Part shown: positions 7,956-17,202 of the stretch, one piece after another | Layout: each line of letters starts with the position of its first letter | Numbering within the stretch: position 1 is the stretch's first letter | DNA from: Enterococcus xiangfangensis | GTDB lineage: Bacteria > Bacillota > Bacilli > Lactobacillales > Enterococcaceae | Reading direction: 5' to 3' | Length of the DNA: 64,000 bases | NCBI RefSeq assembly: GCF_005405365.1 | Contig: NZ_BJDX01000002.1 | Location: 124,001-188,000, forward strand | The notes under the pieces: generated by a model | Seen by the model: the letters and a program-made list of their open reading frames with translations, nothing else | The model's database searches: none | What the model was told of the DNA's origin: nothing | Translations under genes and position numbers: made by a program

Positions 7956-8010
7956 ACTGTTACACGATCTAGTGTGACAGAATCTTTTTATTGATAAAAG
8001 TTAGATATCA

Positions 8011-8056
8011 AAAACCGCTTTCCAAGCATAATGGAAAGCGGCTTTTAGTATTTTTT
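8011..8056. terminator. Bidirectional terminator between aldo/keto reductase and malic enzyme genes
   Basis: CCGCTTTCC pairs with GGAAAGCGG, with A-rich and T-rich flanks. It lies between convergent genes. Confidence 0.8.
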
Positions 8057-8091
8057 ATTTTATTAAATTACTGTAGCAGCATTTTATTATT

Positions 8092-9267
8092 CTAGCTGCC
8101 TACTTTTGAATAAACGGCATCGCTTACTGCTTTAGCTACCACTTCGGCAACGCCTGCTTGGAATGGATCAGGGATGATATTTGTCGTTTGTAATTCATCG
8201 GCTGTAATCAAGCTGGCGATCCCTTTGGCCGCAGCAATTTGCATGTCGATCGTGATTTTTTTTGCGCGTGCATCAAGCGCTCCGCGGAATATTCCTGGAA
8301 AAGCTAACACATTGTTGATTTGATTAGGAAAATCACTGCGTCCGGTTCCGACGATATACGCCCCCGCCGCCAACGCCTCGTCAGGAAAAATTTCTGGTAT
8401 TGGGTTGGCCATCGCAAAGATTACTGGTTTTTCTGCCATATTTTTGATCCATTCTGGTTTTAAAATACCAGGAGCAGATACACCAACAAATACATCGGCA
8501 CCTACTAACGCATCTTGCAACGTTCCCGATTGGTGATCCAAGTTGGTCACTTGGGCGATTGCAGCGTGATGTTCCGGCAATTCCTCTGCATCGGAAGCAT
8601 TGATGATCCCGCGTTTATCTACGACAGTTACATTTCTTGCGCCTGCAGCTAAAAATTTCTTAGTGACTGATAACCCGGCAGAACCGCCCCCATTGACAAC
8701 GATCTTGACTTCTTCGATTGTTTTTCCAATTAGTTTTAAACTGTTGAATAGCGCCGCTAGTACAACGATCGCGGTCCCGTGCTGGTCATCGTGAAAAATC
8801 GGAATGTCGCATTCTTCGATCAAACGCTGCTCGATCTCAAAACAACGCGGTGCACTGATATCTTCTAAATTCACCCCGCCGAATGTCGGAGCCAAAGCTT
8901 TCACGATTTGGATGATTTCTTCCGTATCTTGTGTGTCTAAAACTAAAGGAATTGAATCAACTCCGGCAAAACGTTTGAACAACGCCGCCTTTCCTTCCAT
9001 GACCGGCATCGCCGCTTCCGCTCCGATATTTCCCAAACCTAAGACTGCAGATCCGTCACTAATAACAGCTACCGTATTTTTTTTCGTCGTTAATTCATAC
9101 GCCAGCTCTTTATCTTCCGCGATTGCTGAAGACACTGCCGCAACGCCTGGTGTATAGGCGATACTCAAATCTTCTCGATTATCAATGACCACTTTTGAAG
9201 CTACTTCTAATTTTCCGCCATATTTTTTTGCTTGTTCTAAGGCTAAAGCTTTTACATCTTTTGTCAT
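8092..9267 (-). CDS. maeE: NAD-dependent malic enzyme (oxidative decarboxylation of malate)
   Basis: 391 residues, the short bacterial malic enzyme form. SIAYTPGVAAVS near the start, GSAVLGLGNIGAEAAMPVMEGKAALFK, the metal-binding FGGVNLEDISAPRCFEIE and IFHDDQHGTAIV are all intact. VVNGGGSAGLSVTKKFLAAGA is the NAD-binding loop. The enzyme turns L-malate into pyruvate and CO2 with NADH, letting the cell grow on malate. It follows maeP by 44 nt in the same transcript, as in the maePE operon of E. faecalis and Lactobacillus casei. Confidence 0.93.
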   Translation of the reverse strand: MTKDVKALALEQAKKYGGKLEVASKVVIDNREDLSIAYTPGVAAVSSAIAEDKELAYELTTKKNTVAVISDGSAVLGLGNIGAEAAMPVMEGKAALFKRFAGVDSIPLVLDTQDTEEIIQIVKALAPTFGGVNLEDISAPRCFEIEQRLIEECDIPIFHDDQHGTAIVVLAALFNSLKLIGKTIEEVKIVVNGGGSAGLSVTKKFLAAGARNVTVVDKRGIINASDAEELPEHHAAIAQVTNLDHQSGTLQDALVGADVFVGVSAPGILKPEWIKNMAEKPVIFAMANPIPEIFPDEALAAGAYIVGTGRSDFPNQINNVLAFPGIFRGALDARAKKITIDMQIAAAKGIASLITADELQTTNIIPDPFQAGVAEVVAKAVSDAVYSKVGS

Positions 9268-9311
9268 TTTTATTTCTCCTCTTTCTATCTTTCAAATTGT
9301 TTGATTTATTT

Positions 9312-10661
9312 TTAAAAAATCATGCGTAAGATCCCGGTCATAGTAATCACGGTAAGTGCTCCACCTAAACGAGTGGCTACTTGGGCAAAAGGCATCAAAT
9401 TCATGCGATCAGCGGTACTCAAGATCGCTACGTCGCCGGTACCACCCATGCCACTTTGACAAGCTGAGATAATAGCCGCTTCTACAGGATTCATATTCAT
9501 AAAACGTGAAACAAAAAATCCTGTAACAATGATCGTGAACACGACGCTGATCACCACGATGAAATATTGCCAACTAAGCGTACCAATCACATCTTTTAAC
9601 GGAATATACAATAAGCCTAAGCCTGCCATCAAAGGGAAAGTGAAGTTGCCGGAAATAAATTTATACAATTGTTTTGAGCCGCGTTGTGTTTCTTTTGGTA
9701 CAACATTCAAATATTTAAGCAGCGCTGCTAAAACGATCATTAATACCGGTCCAGGAAAACCTGTAAAGTGCTGCAGCAAGCCGCCCGCGATAAACAATGT
9801 ACAAGCAGTCAACACGCCGGCACCCATTAGTTTGATGTCGATCGGTGCGTGATCTTCTTCTAATGCATCTGCCATATCGTCTGATTTTCCGACTTTGATC
9901 AGCTGACCTTGGCCTGAAAATTCGGGCCGCTTTTCGCCAAAACGAGAAAGGAGCGCCGAGCACATGATCGCAAAGAAATTTCCAATGATCGTAGCTGGGA
10001 TCAGCTGAGCTACTAACTGTTCACTGCCGACACCAGTGATGGCGCTATAGCCAAGCGATAATGGCAAGATACCTTCACCGATTCCGCCAGCTAAAACAGG
10101 TGTCACGATATAAAACAGCGCATGTTGCCAATCAAAGCCAACTAAGACACCAACCGTTGTTCCAACTCCCATCGCAAAAACCATCCCAATCAACATCGGA
10201 ACGATCATCCGCATCAAACCTTGGACTAAGATTTTACGATTCATCCCCAAGATACTTCCGCAGACTAGACAAGCGATATAGAAATATAAGAAATTTGCTT
10301 CTTTCATCAAAATATTCGCTGAGTCCAGCACATTTTGGTTAACTAAATTAAAAAATACCAAGATCGATGGAACTAAAAGAGATAAAATAGCGGGTCCACC
10401 AAAATGTTTGATAAAGGGAAGCTGACTGCCGATCGTTCCTAATAATGAGCCTAATGTCAAGATGACGGCAAAACCGCCTAACATATTGACTGGCAATTGT
10501 TGCGCGAATGCTGTGATCAAAATTACCGCTGAAAGAGCGATATACACCGGCAGCGGAACAGATCCGACTTTTATTTCCATCCATTTTTCGAGAAAAGAGG
10601 GATTCTTTTCATCTGGTTGTACAGCCAAATCTACACTAGTCTTTTGAAAATTTTTCTCCAT
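9312..10661 (-). CDS. maeP: Malate transporter, 2-hydroxycarboxylate transporter family
   Basis: 449 residues with about eleven hydrophobic segments. Family marks are VLAGGIGEGILPLSLGY in the first half and ACQSGMGGTGDVAILSTADRM in the second, the paired GGxG re-entrant loops of the CitS/MleP/MaeP family, and a terminal FAQVATRLGGALTVI. It is expected to import malate with H+ or Na+. It is the first gene of the malate operon, transcribed away from the sensor kinase gene, and has a cre box before its start. Confidence 0.9.
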   Translation of the reverse strand: MEKNFQKTSVDLAVQPDEKNPSFLEKWMEIKVGSVPLPVYIALSAVILITAFAQQLPVNMLGGFAVILTLGSLLGTIGSQLPFIKHFGGPAILSLLVPSILVFFNLVNQNVLDSANILMKEANFLYFYIACLVCGSILGMNRKILVQGLMRMIVPMLIGMVFAMGVGTTVGVLVGFDWQHALFYIVTPVLAGGIGEGILPLSLGYSAITGVGSEQLVAQLIPATIIGNFFAIMCSALLSRFGEKRPEFSGQGQLIKVGKSDDMADALEEDHAPIDIKLMGAGVLTACTLFIAGGLLQHFTGFPGPVLMIVLAALLKYLNVVPKETQRGSKQLYKFISGNFTFPLMAGLGLLYIPLKDVIGTLSWQYFIVVISVVFTIIVTGFFVSRFMNMNPVEAAIISACQSGMGGTGDVAILSTADRMNLMPFAQVATRLGGALTVITMTGILRMIF

Positions 10662-10681
10662 GATTGTTCTCCTCCTATTTT

Positions 10682-10696
10682 TGTTTCCGCTTTCAT
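10682..10696 (-). promoter_or_regulatory. cre box (CcpA site) of the malate operon
   Basis: Read on the minus strand, ATGAAAGCGGAAACA matches the cre consensus WTGNAARCGNWWWCA at all positions. It lies 21 nt before the maeP start, so catabolite repression by CcpA is expected. The intergenic region (10662-10811) also holds AT-rich TTATTCAAC and TTATTTAAG elements that may be MaeR sites; this last point is only a suggestion. Confidence 0.75.
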
Positions 10697-10811
10697 AATA
10701 AAAGGAGTGTTATCTTTTAGCTACCTTATTCAACTTATTTAAGTAACTCAATTAATTTAATCACACTGTCGGTAAACCCGCTATGCTATACTTATTTTGG
10801 GGGATTATCAG

Positions 10812-12332
10812 ATGAAAAAAGGATTACGCTTATGGGCTTTGCTGTCGATTATTTTTGTATCGACACTATTGATTACTAATACGATTCTTTATGGCGTCAT
10901 ATTGTATCAAGATGCCAAAACTGTTCAAAAAAGAGAAGAGAAATTATTGCTTGATCTCGGAAAACAATTGGCTTTAGAACCTGAGATCCAACAAACATTA
11001 CTAGCAAACAACTATTCAGAAAATACTGAACAGTATACTTTAGCTGTGACACGAATCCACCAATTGGATTTTATCGTCTTGATGGATATGCAAGGCATTC
11101 GGCTGACTCACCCGGATAAAACAAAGATCGGCAAATCTTTTGAAGGCGGCGATGAGAAAAAAGCGTTGCACGGAGAATCTCATGTTTCTATCAGCGATGG
11201 AACGTTAGGCCGCTCGCTGCGGGGATTCGTGCCGGTCCATGCACAAGGCAAACAAATCGGTGTGGTCGCTTTGGGGATCACACTAGATTCTTTGAGCAAA
11301 CTTGTCACAAACTCTCGCCAGCAGTACACGCTTGCTTTATTGATCAGCATTGGTGTCGGGCTGCTTGTAGCATCAATCGCGGCTTATTATTTGAAAAAAC
11401 AATTACTGAACTTAGAGCCGAAAGAGATCTCGCGTTTGTTGACTGAACGAAATGTCATGTTGGATGAAACCAAAGACATCGTAGTCGTCATCGATTCGGA
11501 TGAAACGATCAATTTGGCAAACATTGCAGCGATCGATATGTATCATCGATTAAGCGGCAATACGGATTCTTTGACTGGCCAAAAAATCGACCAGCTCCTT
11601 TTAGACAAAAAACAAGTTGATTTCACCCGCTCAGTCCAACAACTTTATCGGCAAAATGGCCAAGACTACCTTTTCTCTTCCGCTCCGATTTTGGTGCATC
11701 AAAAGCAGATTGGGTCGATCTTATTCTTGCGTAATGCTACTGAATCGCTTTTTGTCACCGATCAGCTCGTCAATACAACCGCGTATGCCTCAGCACTGCA
11801 AAGTCAGTCTCACGAGTTTATGAACAAGCTGCATATTATTTACGGCTTAGTGGATTTGGAGAACTACAATGAATTGAAGATCTATTTGAATGATATTTTA
11901 CAACCAGAGAAAGAATTTTCTCATCGCTTAGCTGTGCTAGTAAAAAATCCGATCATAGCTGGTTTTTTTATCGGCGAACGCGAAAAATTTGCGGAGCGGA
12001 AAACACAGCTATTCATCGAGATCTCGCCTGAGCTGCCAAATACGACTGATCAAAACCAAACGACAAATTTGATCAATGTGTACCGTTACATCCATCATGC
12101 CTTGTTGCAACGCTACTTGCCTGACGAAGTGACTATGAAGATCGAGTATTTTGACCAGCGGCTCAAGACCCGCTATCATTTTCAATTAAACGAAGCGGAA
12201 GCGGAAAATCTTGAATTGGCTTTTGCTGAAAATTATTTCACACAATTAGTGGCAGATTGCAATGGGACCTTTCAGCTAACGATCAACGAAGCTATTTTGA
12301 TGGATTTAGAGACAGATTATAAGGAGAATTGA
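10812..12332 (+). CDS. maeK: Malate-sensing histidine kinase (CitA/DcuS family)
   Basis: 506 residues. One N-terminal membrane helix (about 8-30), an extracytoplasmic PAS-like sensor with VLMDMQGIRLTHPDKTKIGKSFEGGDE, and a second helix near 175-195 precede a cytoplasmic PAS domain. The histidine box is LQSQSHEFMNKLHIIYGL, typical of this family. The ATPase part is degenerate: no clear N-box or G-box is seen in the last 120 residues, as is usual for members with atypical C-termini. Start ATG 10812 follows GGGGG. It is 1 nt from maeR and divergent from maeP. Confidence 0.88.
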   Translation: MKKGLRLWALLSIIFVSTLLITNTILYGVILYQDAKTVQKREEKLLLDLGKQLALEPEIQQTLLANNYSENTEQYTLAVTRIHQLDFIVLMDMQGIRLTHPDKTKIGKSFEGGDEKKALHGESHVSISDGTLGRSLRGFVPVHAQGKQIGVVALGITLDSLSKLVTNSRQQYTLALLISIGVGLLVASIAAYYLKKQLLNLEPKEISRLLTERNVMLDETKDIVVVIDSDETINLANIAAIDMYHRLSGNTDSLTGQKIDQLLLDKKQVDFTRSVQQLYRQNGQDYLFSSAPILVHQKQIGSILFLRNATESLFVTDQLVNTTAYASALQSQSHEFMNKLHIIYGLVDLENYNELKIYLNDILQPEKEFSHRLAVLVKNPIIAGFFIGEREKFAERKTQLFIEISPELPNTTDQNQTTNLINVYRYIHHALLQRYLPDEVTMKIEYFDQRLKTRYHFQLNEAEAENLELAFAENYFTQLVADCNGTFQLTINEAILMDLETDYKEN

Positions 12333-12333
12333 T

Positions 12334-12990
12334 ATGAATGTATTGATTATCGAAGACGATCCGATGGTTGAATTTATCCACCGCAACTATTTGGAAAAAA
12401 TCGAACTGTTCCAGCTGATTTATTCTGCCGCTACTGTGCAAGATGCTGAGGCATTGTTGGCAAAAAAAGCCATCGACTTGATCCTTTTAGACATTCATCT
12501 AAAAGACGGCAACGGTCTAGATCTGCTGACAAAGTTGCGGATGAATAAAACGACGCACGAAGTTATTTTGATCACAGCCGCCAACGAAGCACAAAGCGTC
12601 AAAGAAGGCCTCCACTTAGGCGTCATTGATTACTTGATTAAGCCTTTTACCTTTGAACGCTTCAAACAAAGCATCGAACTGTTTAAAAATAAAAAACAAC
12701 GCTTAGAATCCGCTAAGATCAGTCAAGAGACAATCGATCTCTTACTAAAAAAAGCTGTGCTTTCTGAAGAGTTAGAAAAAGGCTTGTCTGTGGATACATT
12801 AGACTTTGTCATAAGAGCGATTCAAGAAATAAAACAGCCGTTCACTATCCAAGAGTTAGCTGACCAATGCGGTCTATCACATGTTTCTGTTCGTAAATAC
12901 ATCAATTATTTGGAACACACGGATCAGCTGAAAGCCGAAATGATCTATACTAAAATTGGGCGTCCGTACAAAGCCTTTCGCTGGTTATAA
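12334..12990 (+). CDS. maeR: Response regulator for malate genes (CitB/DcuR family)
   Basis: 218 residues. The receiver domain has Asp8/Asp9 in IIEDDP, phospho-acceptor Asp53 in LLDIHLKDG and Lys in LIKPF. The C-terminal helix-turn-helix is FTIQELADQCGLSHVSVRKYINYLE. It should be phosphorylated by MaeK and activate maePE. The gene starts directly after maeK and ends before a bidirectional terminator. Confidence 0.9.
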   Translation: MNVLIIEDDPMVEFIHRNYLEKIELFQLIYSAATVQDAEALLAKKAIDLILLDIHLKDGNGLDLLTKLRMNKTTHEVILITAANEAQSVKEGLHLGVIDYLIKPFTFERFKQSIELFKNKKQRLESAKISQETIDLLLKKAVLSEELEKGLSVDTLDFVIRAIQEIKQPFTIQELADQCGLSHVSVRKYINYLEHTDQLKAEMIYTKIGRPYKAFRWL

Positions 12991-13053
12991 AAATAGGGTA
13001 ATAAATGGAGAGCTTTTCAATTAATAAACTGAAACTAGACTACTATTTAATTG

Positions 13054-13100
13054 AAAAAAAGAGCGGTGACAAGAATTCTGTCACCGCTCCTTCATTTTTT
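13054..13100. terminator. Bidirectional terminator between maeR and the ABC transporter operon
   Basis: GAGCGGTGACA pairs with TGTCACCGCTC around a short loop, with A-run and T-run flanks. It serves both convergent operons. Confidence 0.85.
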
Positions 13101-13960
13101 TAGTCATTGGTTGCGATGATATCTTTTGCTTCAATATCAGCACCAAAGAATGGTGCTAATGTTTCTTCATAAGCTTGTTCAAAGAAACCGTCAGCAGATA
13201 ATGTCTCCAACTCATCGTTGACCCAGTTTAGCAATTCTTTATTGCCTTTTTTAACCGCTGGATTGATCGTTGAAACTTCTCCTATTTCTTTGATTCCTAC
13301 TTCAAAGTCAGGATTTTCTTTCACCCAAGCATATAGGTAGGAATTGTCATCTGCCAAAGCATCTGCCCGGCCATCTGTCAACGCTTGGAATTGTTGAGAT
13401 TTTGATTCATATTTTTCTAAGTTCACATCCGGATGTTCTTTTGTGAAATAAGTTTCGGCAGTGGTACCTTTAGTAACAATCAATTTTTTGCCGTCCAAAT
13501 CTTTTGCATCAGTTACAGCAGCACTTTTAGGTGACACCACACCAATCGCAACTTTCATGTAAGGATCCGCAAAATCGACAACTTTTTCCCGTTCAGGTGT
13601 TTTCGTAAAATTGGCTAAAACCAAATCAACTTTATTCGATTTCAACGCGTCTACCCGTTCTTCTGCATTCACGGTGACGTATTCGATTTTATCTTCGCTG
13701 CCCAACAAATCTTTAGCTAAACGTTTTGCTAAATAAATATCATAGCCTTGATGTTCGCCTTCTCCATCAACATACCCATAAGGTGATAGATCCCCGAATA
13801 CCGCAACTTTCAGTTTGCCACGGTCTTTGATTTTATCTAAAGCTGAGGTCGTTTCTTTACTATCACTGCTTTTGCTAGAAGCTGAGTTTCCGCAGCCAGT
13901 CAATACCAATCCTACCAGCAGTAACCCGCTGACCAATGCTAACAATTTTTTCATTTTCAT
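13100..13960 (-). CDS. Amino acid ABC transporter substrate-binding lipoprotein
   Basis: 286 residues. A signal peptide ends in the lipobox VLTGC, followed by a Ser-rich linker. The type-3 binding fold follows: GKLKVAVFGDLSPYGYVDGEGEHQGYDIYLAKRLA, then DLVLANFTKTPEREKVVDFADPY, as in PEB1/GlnH-type proteins. It would hold a polar or small amino acid outside the membrane. The second Met (13954) has better spacing to GAAGGA than the first. It is the last gene of a permease-permease-ATPase-binding protein operon. The true substrate is unknown; the T-box leader may tell. Confidence 0.88.
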   Translation of the reverse strand: MKMKKLLALVSGLLLVGLVLTGCGNSASSKSSDSKETTSALDKIKDRGKLKVAVFGDLSPYGYVDGEGEHQGYDIYLAKRLAKDLLGSEDKIEYVTVNAEERVDALKSNKVDLVLANFTKTPEREKVVDFADPYMKVAIGVVSPKSAAVTDAKDLDGKKLIVTKGTTAETYFTKEHPDVNLEKYESKSQQFQALTDGRADALADDNSYLYAWVKENPDFEVGIKEIGEVSTINPAVKKGNKELLNWVNDELETLSADGFFEQAYEETLAPFFGADIEAKDIIATND

Positions 13961-14016
13961 TCCTTCTTCCTTTTTTTGTTTATATAAACCGACTTTCGTC
14001 AGTCGTATATCGTTTT

Positions 14017-14769
14017 TTATTCAGCTAAATTTTCAAAATTCAAACTGTCAATAAAGGCCTTTGCCCGTTCAGTCCGAGGTTGAACAAAAAACTCAGCTGC
14101 CGTATTCTCTTCTACGATCCGTCCTTCTGCCATAAAAATGATCCGATCGCTGACTTGCCGTGCAAACGCCATTTCATGTGTCACAATAAACATCGTCGTA
14201 TCCGTCTTTGCTAAATTCAAGATTACTTCTAGAACTTCCCGTACCATTTCCGGATCAAGAGAGGCAGTGATCTCATCCAACAAAATCAACTCTGGCTCCA
14301 TGCAAAGACTGCGGACGATTGCGACTCGTTGCTTTTGCCCGCCGGAGAGTTCACGGGGATAGTGCTGCGCATAATCTTGTAAGCCGACTCTTTTCAACCA
14401 GGTCAACGCGGTGGCTTCACTGACTTTTGGATCAGCTTTTTTCACCATCACTGGTCCAATCGTCAGATTTTCCAAAACTGTCCGATTCGGAAACAAGTCG
14501 TAACTTTGGAAGACCATCCCGATTTTTTTACGAACATCTTGCCAATCTTTTTCTTTTAAACTCAACGTGCGATCATGAAATAAAATCTCACCGCTAGTAA
14601 TTTCTTCCAATCCATTCAAACACCGCAATAAGGAACTTTTTCCACTGCCAGAAGGACCGATCAAAGAAACGATCTCGCCTTTTTCGATGACAAGGTCGAT
14701 GTCATGTAAAACGGCTTTTTCTTGATAAGATTTATTTAATTTTTTAGTAGCGATAATTGTCTCAGCCAT
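14017..14769 (-). CDS. Amino acid ABC transporter ATP-binding protein
   Basis: 250 residues, usual for polar amino acid ATPases (GlnQ/HisP group). Walker A is GPSGSGKSS, the signature is LSGGQKQR, Walker B is LILLDEITASLDPE and the switch His is in IVTHEMAFA. VFQSYDLFPNRTVLENL is the Q-loop. It would energise the two permeases encoded just upstream. Confidence 0.93.
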   Translation of the reverse strand: MAETIIATKKLNKSYQEKAVLHDIDLVIEKGEIVSLIGPSGSGKSSLLRCLNGLEEITSGEILFHDRTLSLKEKDWQDVRKKIGMVFQSYDLFPNRTVLENLTIGPVMVKKADPKVSEATALTWLKRVGLQDYAQHYPRELSGGQKQRVAIVRSLCMEPELILLDEITASLDPEMVREVLEVILNLAKTDTTMFIVTHEMAFARQVSDRIIFMAEGRIVEENTAAEFFVQPRTERAKAFIDSLNFENLAE

Positions 14770-14792
14770 AAAATTTTTCCCTTCTAATATCG

Positions 14793-15473
14793 TTATTGCG
14801 CTGCATATTTGGCGCTAAGTTTTACCGCCCAACGTTCCAAGGGGTAGCACAGAGCGAAGTATAAACAAAAGAGTCCGCCGTAGACCCAAAAACTGGCAGT
14901 CGGAACCGTCACCGCATAATTTTCGATCACTTGCGTCCCTACTCGGATCATCTCCGGCACGCCGATCATCATCAACAGACTGGAAGACTTAATGACCCGA
15001 GTCACTAAATTCAATGTATCCGGAATGATTGCCGGCAATCCTTGCGGCAAGATGATGACTTGATACATTTGTCGTTGACTAAATCCTAATGAACGACCGA
15101 TCTCAATTTGAGACTTGGGAACATTTTCCAAAGCTTTTCGCACCAGATCGCTCATCTCAGCTGCGATCCATAAAACAAAAACCAAGATAGAGACCGTTTG
15201 GTTCCCCACCTCAGCACCCAATGCTTCAGGTAAAATATAATAAAAAACAAACAACAAAACGAGCAGCGGCACGATACGAAAGACTTCCAAATAGGCTTGC
15301 AACAGCCAGCGCAATGGCTTGAACGAACTTGTCCGTTGGATTCCAAAAATAATTCCTAAAAGCAAACCGATCACTAATGCAATCAACGAAAGTTTGATCA
15401 CCACTAAGACACTTTCCAAAATACGAGCCAAATTATTTCCTTCAAATAAAACCCTATATCCCGTAATTGGCAC
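14793..15473 (-). CDS. Amino acid ABC transporter permease (second)
   Basis: 226 residues with about five membrane helices. The cytoplasmic coupling loop is GRSLGFSQRQMYQVIILPQGLPAIIPDTLN, the EAA motif of polar amino acid permeases. Its start lies within the last codons of the preceding permease gene (20-nt overlap), so translation is coupled. The two permeases are expected to form a heterodimer. Confidence 0.9.
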   Translation of the reverse strand: MPITGYRVLFEGNNLARILESVLVVIKLSLIALVIGLLLGIIFGIQRTSSFKPLRWLLQAYLEVFRIVPLLVLLFVFYYILPEALGAEVGNQTVSILVFVLWIAAEMSDLVRKALENVPKSQIEIGRSLGFSQRQMYQVIILPQGLPAIIPDTLNLVTRVIKSSSLLMMIGVPEMIRVGTQVIENYAVTVPTASFWVYGGLFCLYFALCYPLERWAVKLSAKYAAQ

Positions 15474-16113
15474 GTCGCACCCTCCTCTCTACTAAATTGA
15501 TTATTAGAATCATCGGTAAAATGATCAACGCGTAACTAATCACCAGCAGCAACAAGAACTCACGCGTCATGTAATACATCCCAATCAGATCCTTCGCCGT
15601 ATTGGTGAGATCCATGATAGAAATGGCACTGAATACCGATGTCTCTTTTAAAAGAAAAATACAATTGGCGCCTAAACTGGGGATGCTCTGGGGCAGTCCT
15701 TGCGGCAAGATCACTACTTTAGCCAGCTGCCACTTCGTAAATCCTAACGAACGCCCCGATTCTAGCTGAACCGCCGGAACAGTTTCAAAACTGCCGCGAA
15801 ACGCTTCTGCCATGTATGCCGCCCCGAGAAAAGTCAGACCTAAAATCGCTGCACTATTTTTCCCAATGGGCAATCCAATCTTGGGAAAGCCGTAATATAA
15901 AAAATACAATTGGATCAATAGTGGTGTATTCCGCGCTAAAGAAATGTACGCTCCAACAATTTTTTGTAAAACTGGGATCTTAAAATAACTCACTAATCCA
16001 AAAAAGAAGCCCAACAACAATGACAAACAGATTCCGACGACCCCAAGGGCTAAAGTTACCTTTGCTGCCTCCCAATATAAGGGCAATGTCTGTTTGATAA
16101 TCTCAAAATCCAT
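15454..16113 (-). CDS. Amino acid ABC transporter permease (first)
   Basis: 219 residues, five predicted helices, with the EAA loop GRSLGFTKWQLAKVVILPQGLPQSIPSLGANC. YISLARNTPLLIQLYFLYYG is the conserved N-terminal signature of His/Glu/Gln permeases. It is the first gene of the operon and stands behind the T-box leader, 150 nt downstream of the terminator. Confidence 0.9.
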   Translation of the reverse strand: MDFEIIKQTLPLYWEAAKVTLALGVVGICLSLLLGFFFGLVSYFKIPVLQKIVGAYISLARNTPLLIQLYFLYYGFPKIGLPIGKNSAAILGLTFLGAAYMAEAFRGSFETVPAVQLESGRSLGFTKWQLAKVVILPQGLPQSIPSLGANCIFLLKETSVFSAISIMDLTNTAKDLIGMYYMTREFLLLLVISYALIILPMILIINLVERRVRRANYGI

Positions 16114-16264
16114 TTTTCCACCTCTTCTATCCTTAATTTATCTCGTTCACCAGTCGCAGTCTTTGTGACAACATGAATTGCTTTCACCGATCAACCCTTC
16201 CCCACCCGGTTCTGTTGATTGACATTAGCGTGTTATTCACTTTTTCCAATCTCTTGAATTGCAA

Positions 16265-16575
16265 ACAAAAAGCCCCCTTGCAGTCTACGACTAACAAGAG
16301 GGCGACAAATCCGCGGTACCACCTCTATTCGAGCGATCAAGATCGCTCCTCCATCCGACAGCCTTAAAAAGTAAAATCGGCGGTCCTTTTAACGGTGGAC
16401 ACTCCGCTTTTGATTACCTATCACCAAAAGTTCCTCATTGGCCATTTTCAATTTTTCTCACCTTAGCGCTTCTCACCAGCCAACGCCTCTCTGATAGGGA
16501 TCAAAATCTACTTTCCAACTCACTGGAAAATGTTTTATTGTTTGTAATCATACCCATTAGCAAAAACAATGTCAA
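16265..16575 (-). promoter_or_regulatory. T-box riboswitch and promoter of the amino acid ABC operon
   Basis: Promoter TTGACA (16575-16570), 17 bp, TATGAT (16552-16547). The leader then shows stem I with AGAGAG and GGTGAGAAGCGC, the T-box AGGTGGTACCGCG (16325-16312), and a terminator with GCCCTCTTG and CAAGGGGGC arms and a T-run near 16270. A T-box leader reads the charging of one tRNA. The acceptor-pairing bases are TGGT, implying a tRNA with discriminator A. The specifier codon lies around GAGGAACTTTTGG; I could not fix the triplet by eye, so the cognate amino acid is left open. Confidence 0.88.
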
Positions 16576-16714
16576 GATTTTTATGAGAATATACTGAAAT
16601 AAATATTAAATAAAAAATAGATAATTCTAATTATTTTTTGCATATAAAAATTATTAAAGATCCCGCTGCGTAGGAACTGCCGCCTACTTCAGCTGCAGAA
16701 CCGATTTTTTATAG

Positions 16715-16748
16715 CAAAAAAGCGAACCACTTAGCGGCTCGCTTTTTA
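16715..16748 (-). terminator. Terminator after the PspC-domain gene
   Basis: AAAAAGCGA and TCGCTTTTT arms with inner CC/GG pairs; a short symmetrical hairpin able to act on both strands. Confidence 0.75.
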
Positions 16749-16762
16749 TCATTATTTTTCAA

Positions 16763-17002
16763 CTAAAAGTCATTCCACGTATTGCCATCAACTGGTTCCG
16801 CCGTCTTTGGTTCATTCTTTGCATTTGGAACAAGTATCATCAATAAAATATACAACAAGACCGGTGCGCCGATCAAGAAAATGCTGGCAATGACGTAGAT
16901 CACTCGCGCAGTCGTTGGACTGATCCCAAAATATTCTGCAATCCCAGCTAACGTACCTGTCAATACCCGATTGTTTTTAGATTTTGTTATTTTCTTATTC
17001 AT
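16763..17002 (-). CDS. PspC domain membrane protein
   Basis: 79 residues. The PspC domain signature is RVLTGTLAGIAEYFGISPTTARVIYVIASIF, followed by one or two membrane segments (VIYVIASIFLIGAPVLLYILLMILVP) and a short acidic tail. PspC proteins respond to membrane stress in many bacteria. It stands alone between a terminator and the Crp/Fnr gene. The ribosome site GGGAGAAAA precedes the ATG. Confidence 0.85.
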   Translation of the reverse strand: MNKKITKSKNNRVLTGTLAGIAEYFGISPTTARVIYVIASIFLIGAPVLLYILLMILVPNAKNEPKTAEPVDGNTWNDF

Positions 17003-17202
17003 TTTCGTTTTCTCCCTTTTTCCACTTTCACTAGTTATCTTATGTCCCTATTATGCCGAATCTGCCCCCATTCGTCATAGGCCAAAAGACCTATTTTTTT
17101 CAGGCATTTAGGATGATTCTTAAAAAGGGTGGTGTCCATCTGATAAGTTAAAAAATTTTTTGAGCCAAAAAAATGTGATAAAGACTTATAGACTTTGTTC
17201 AA

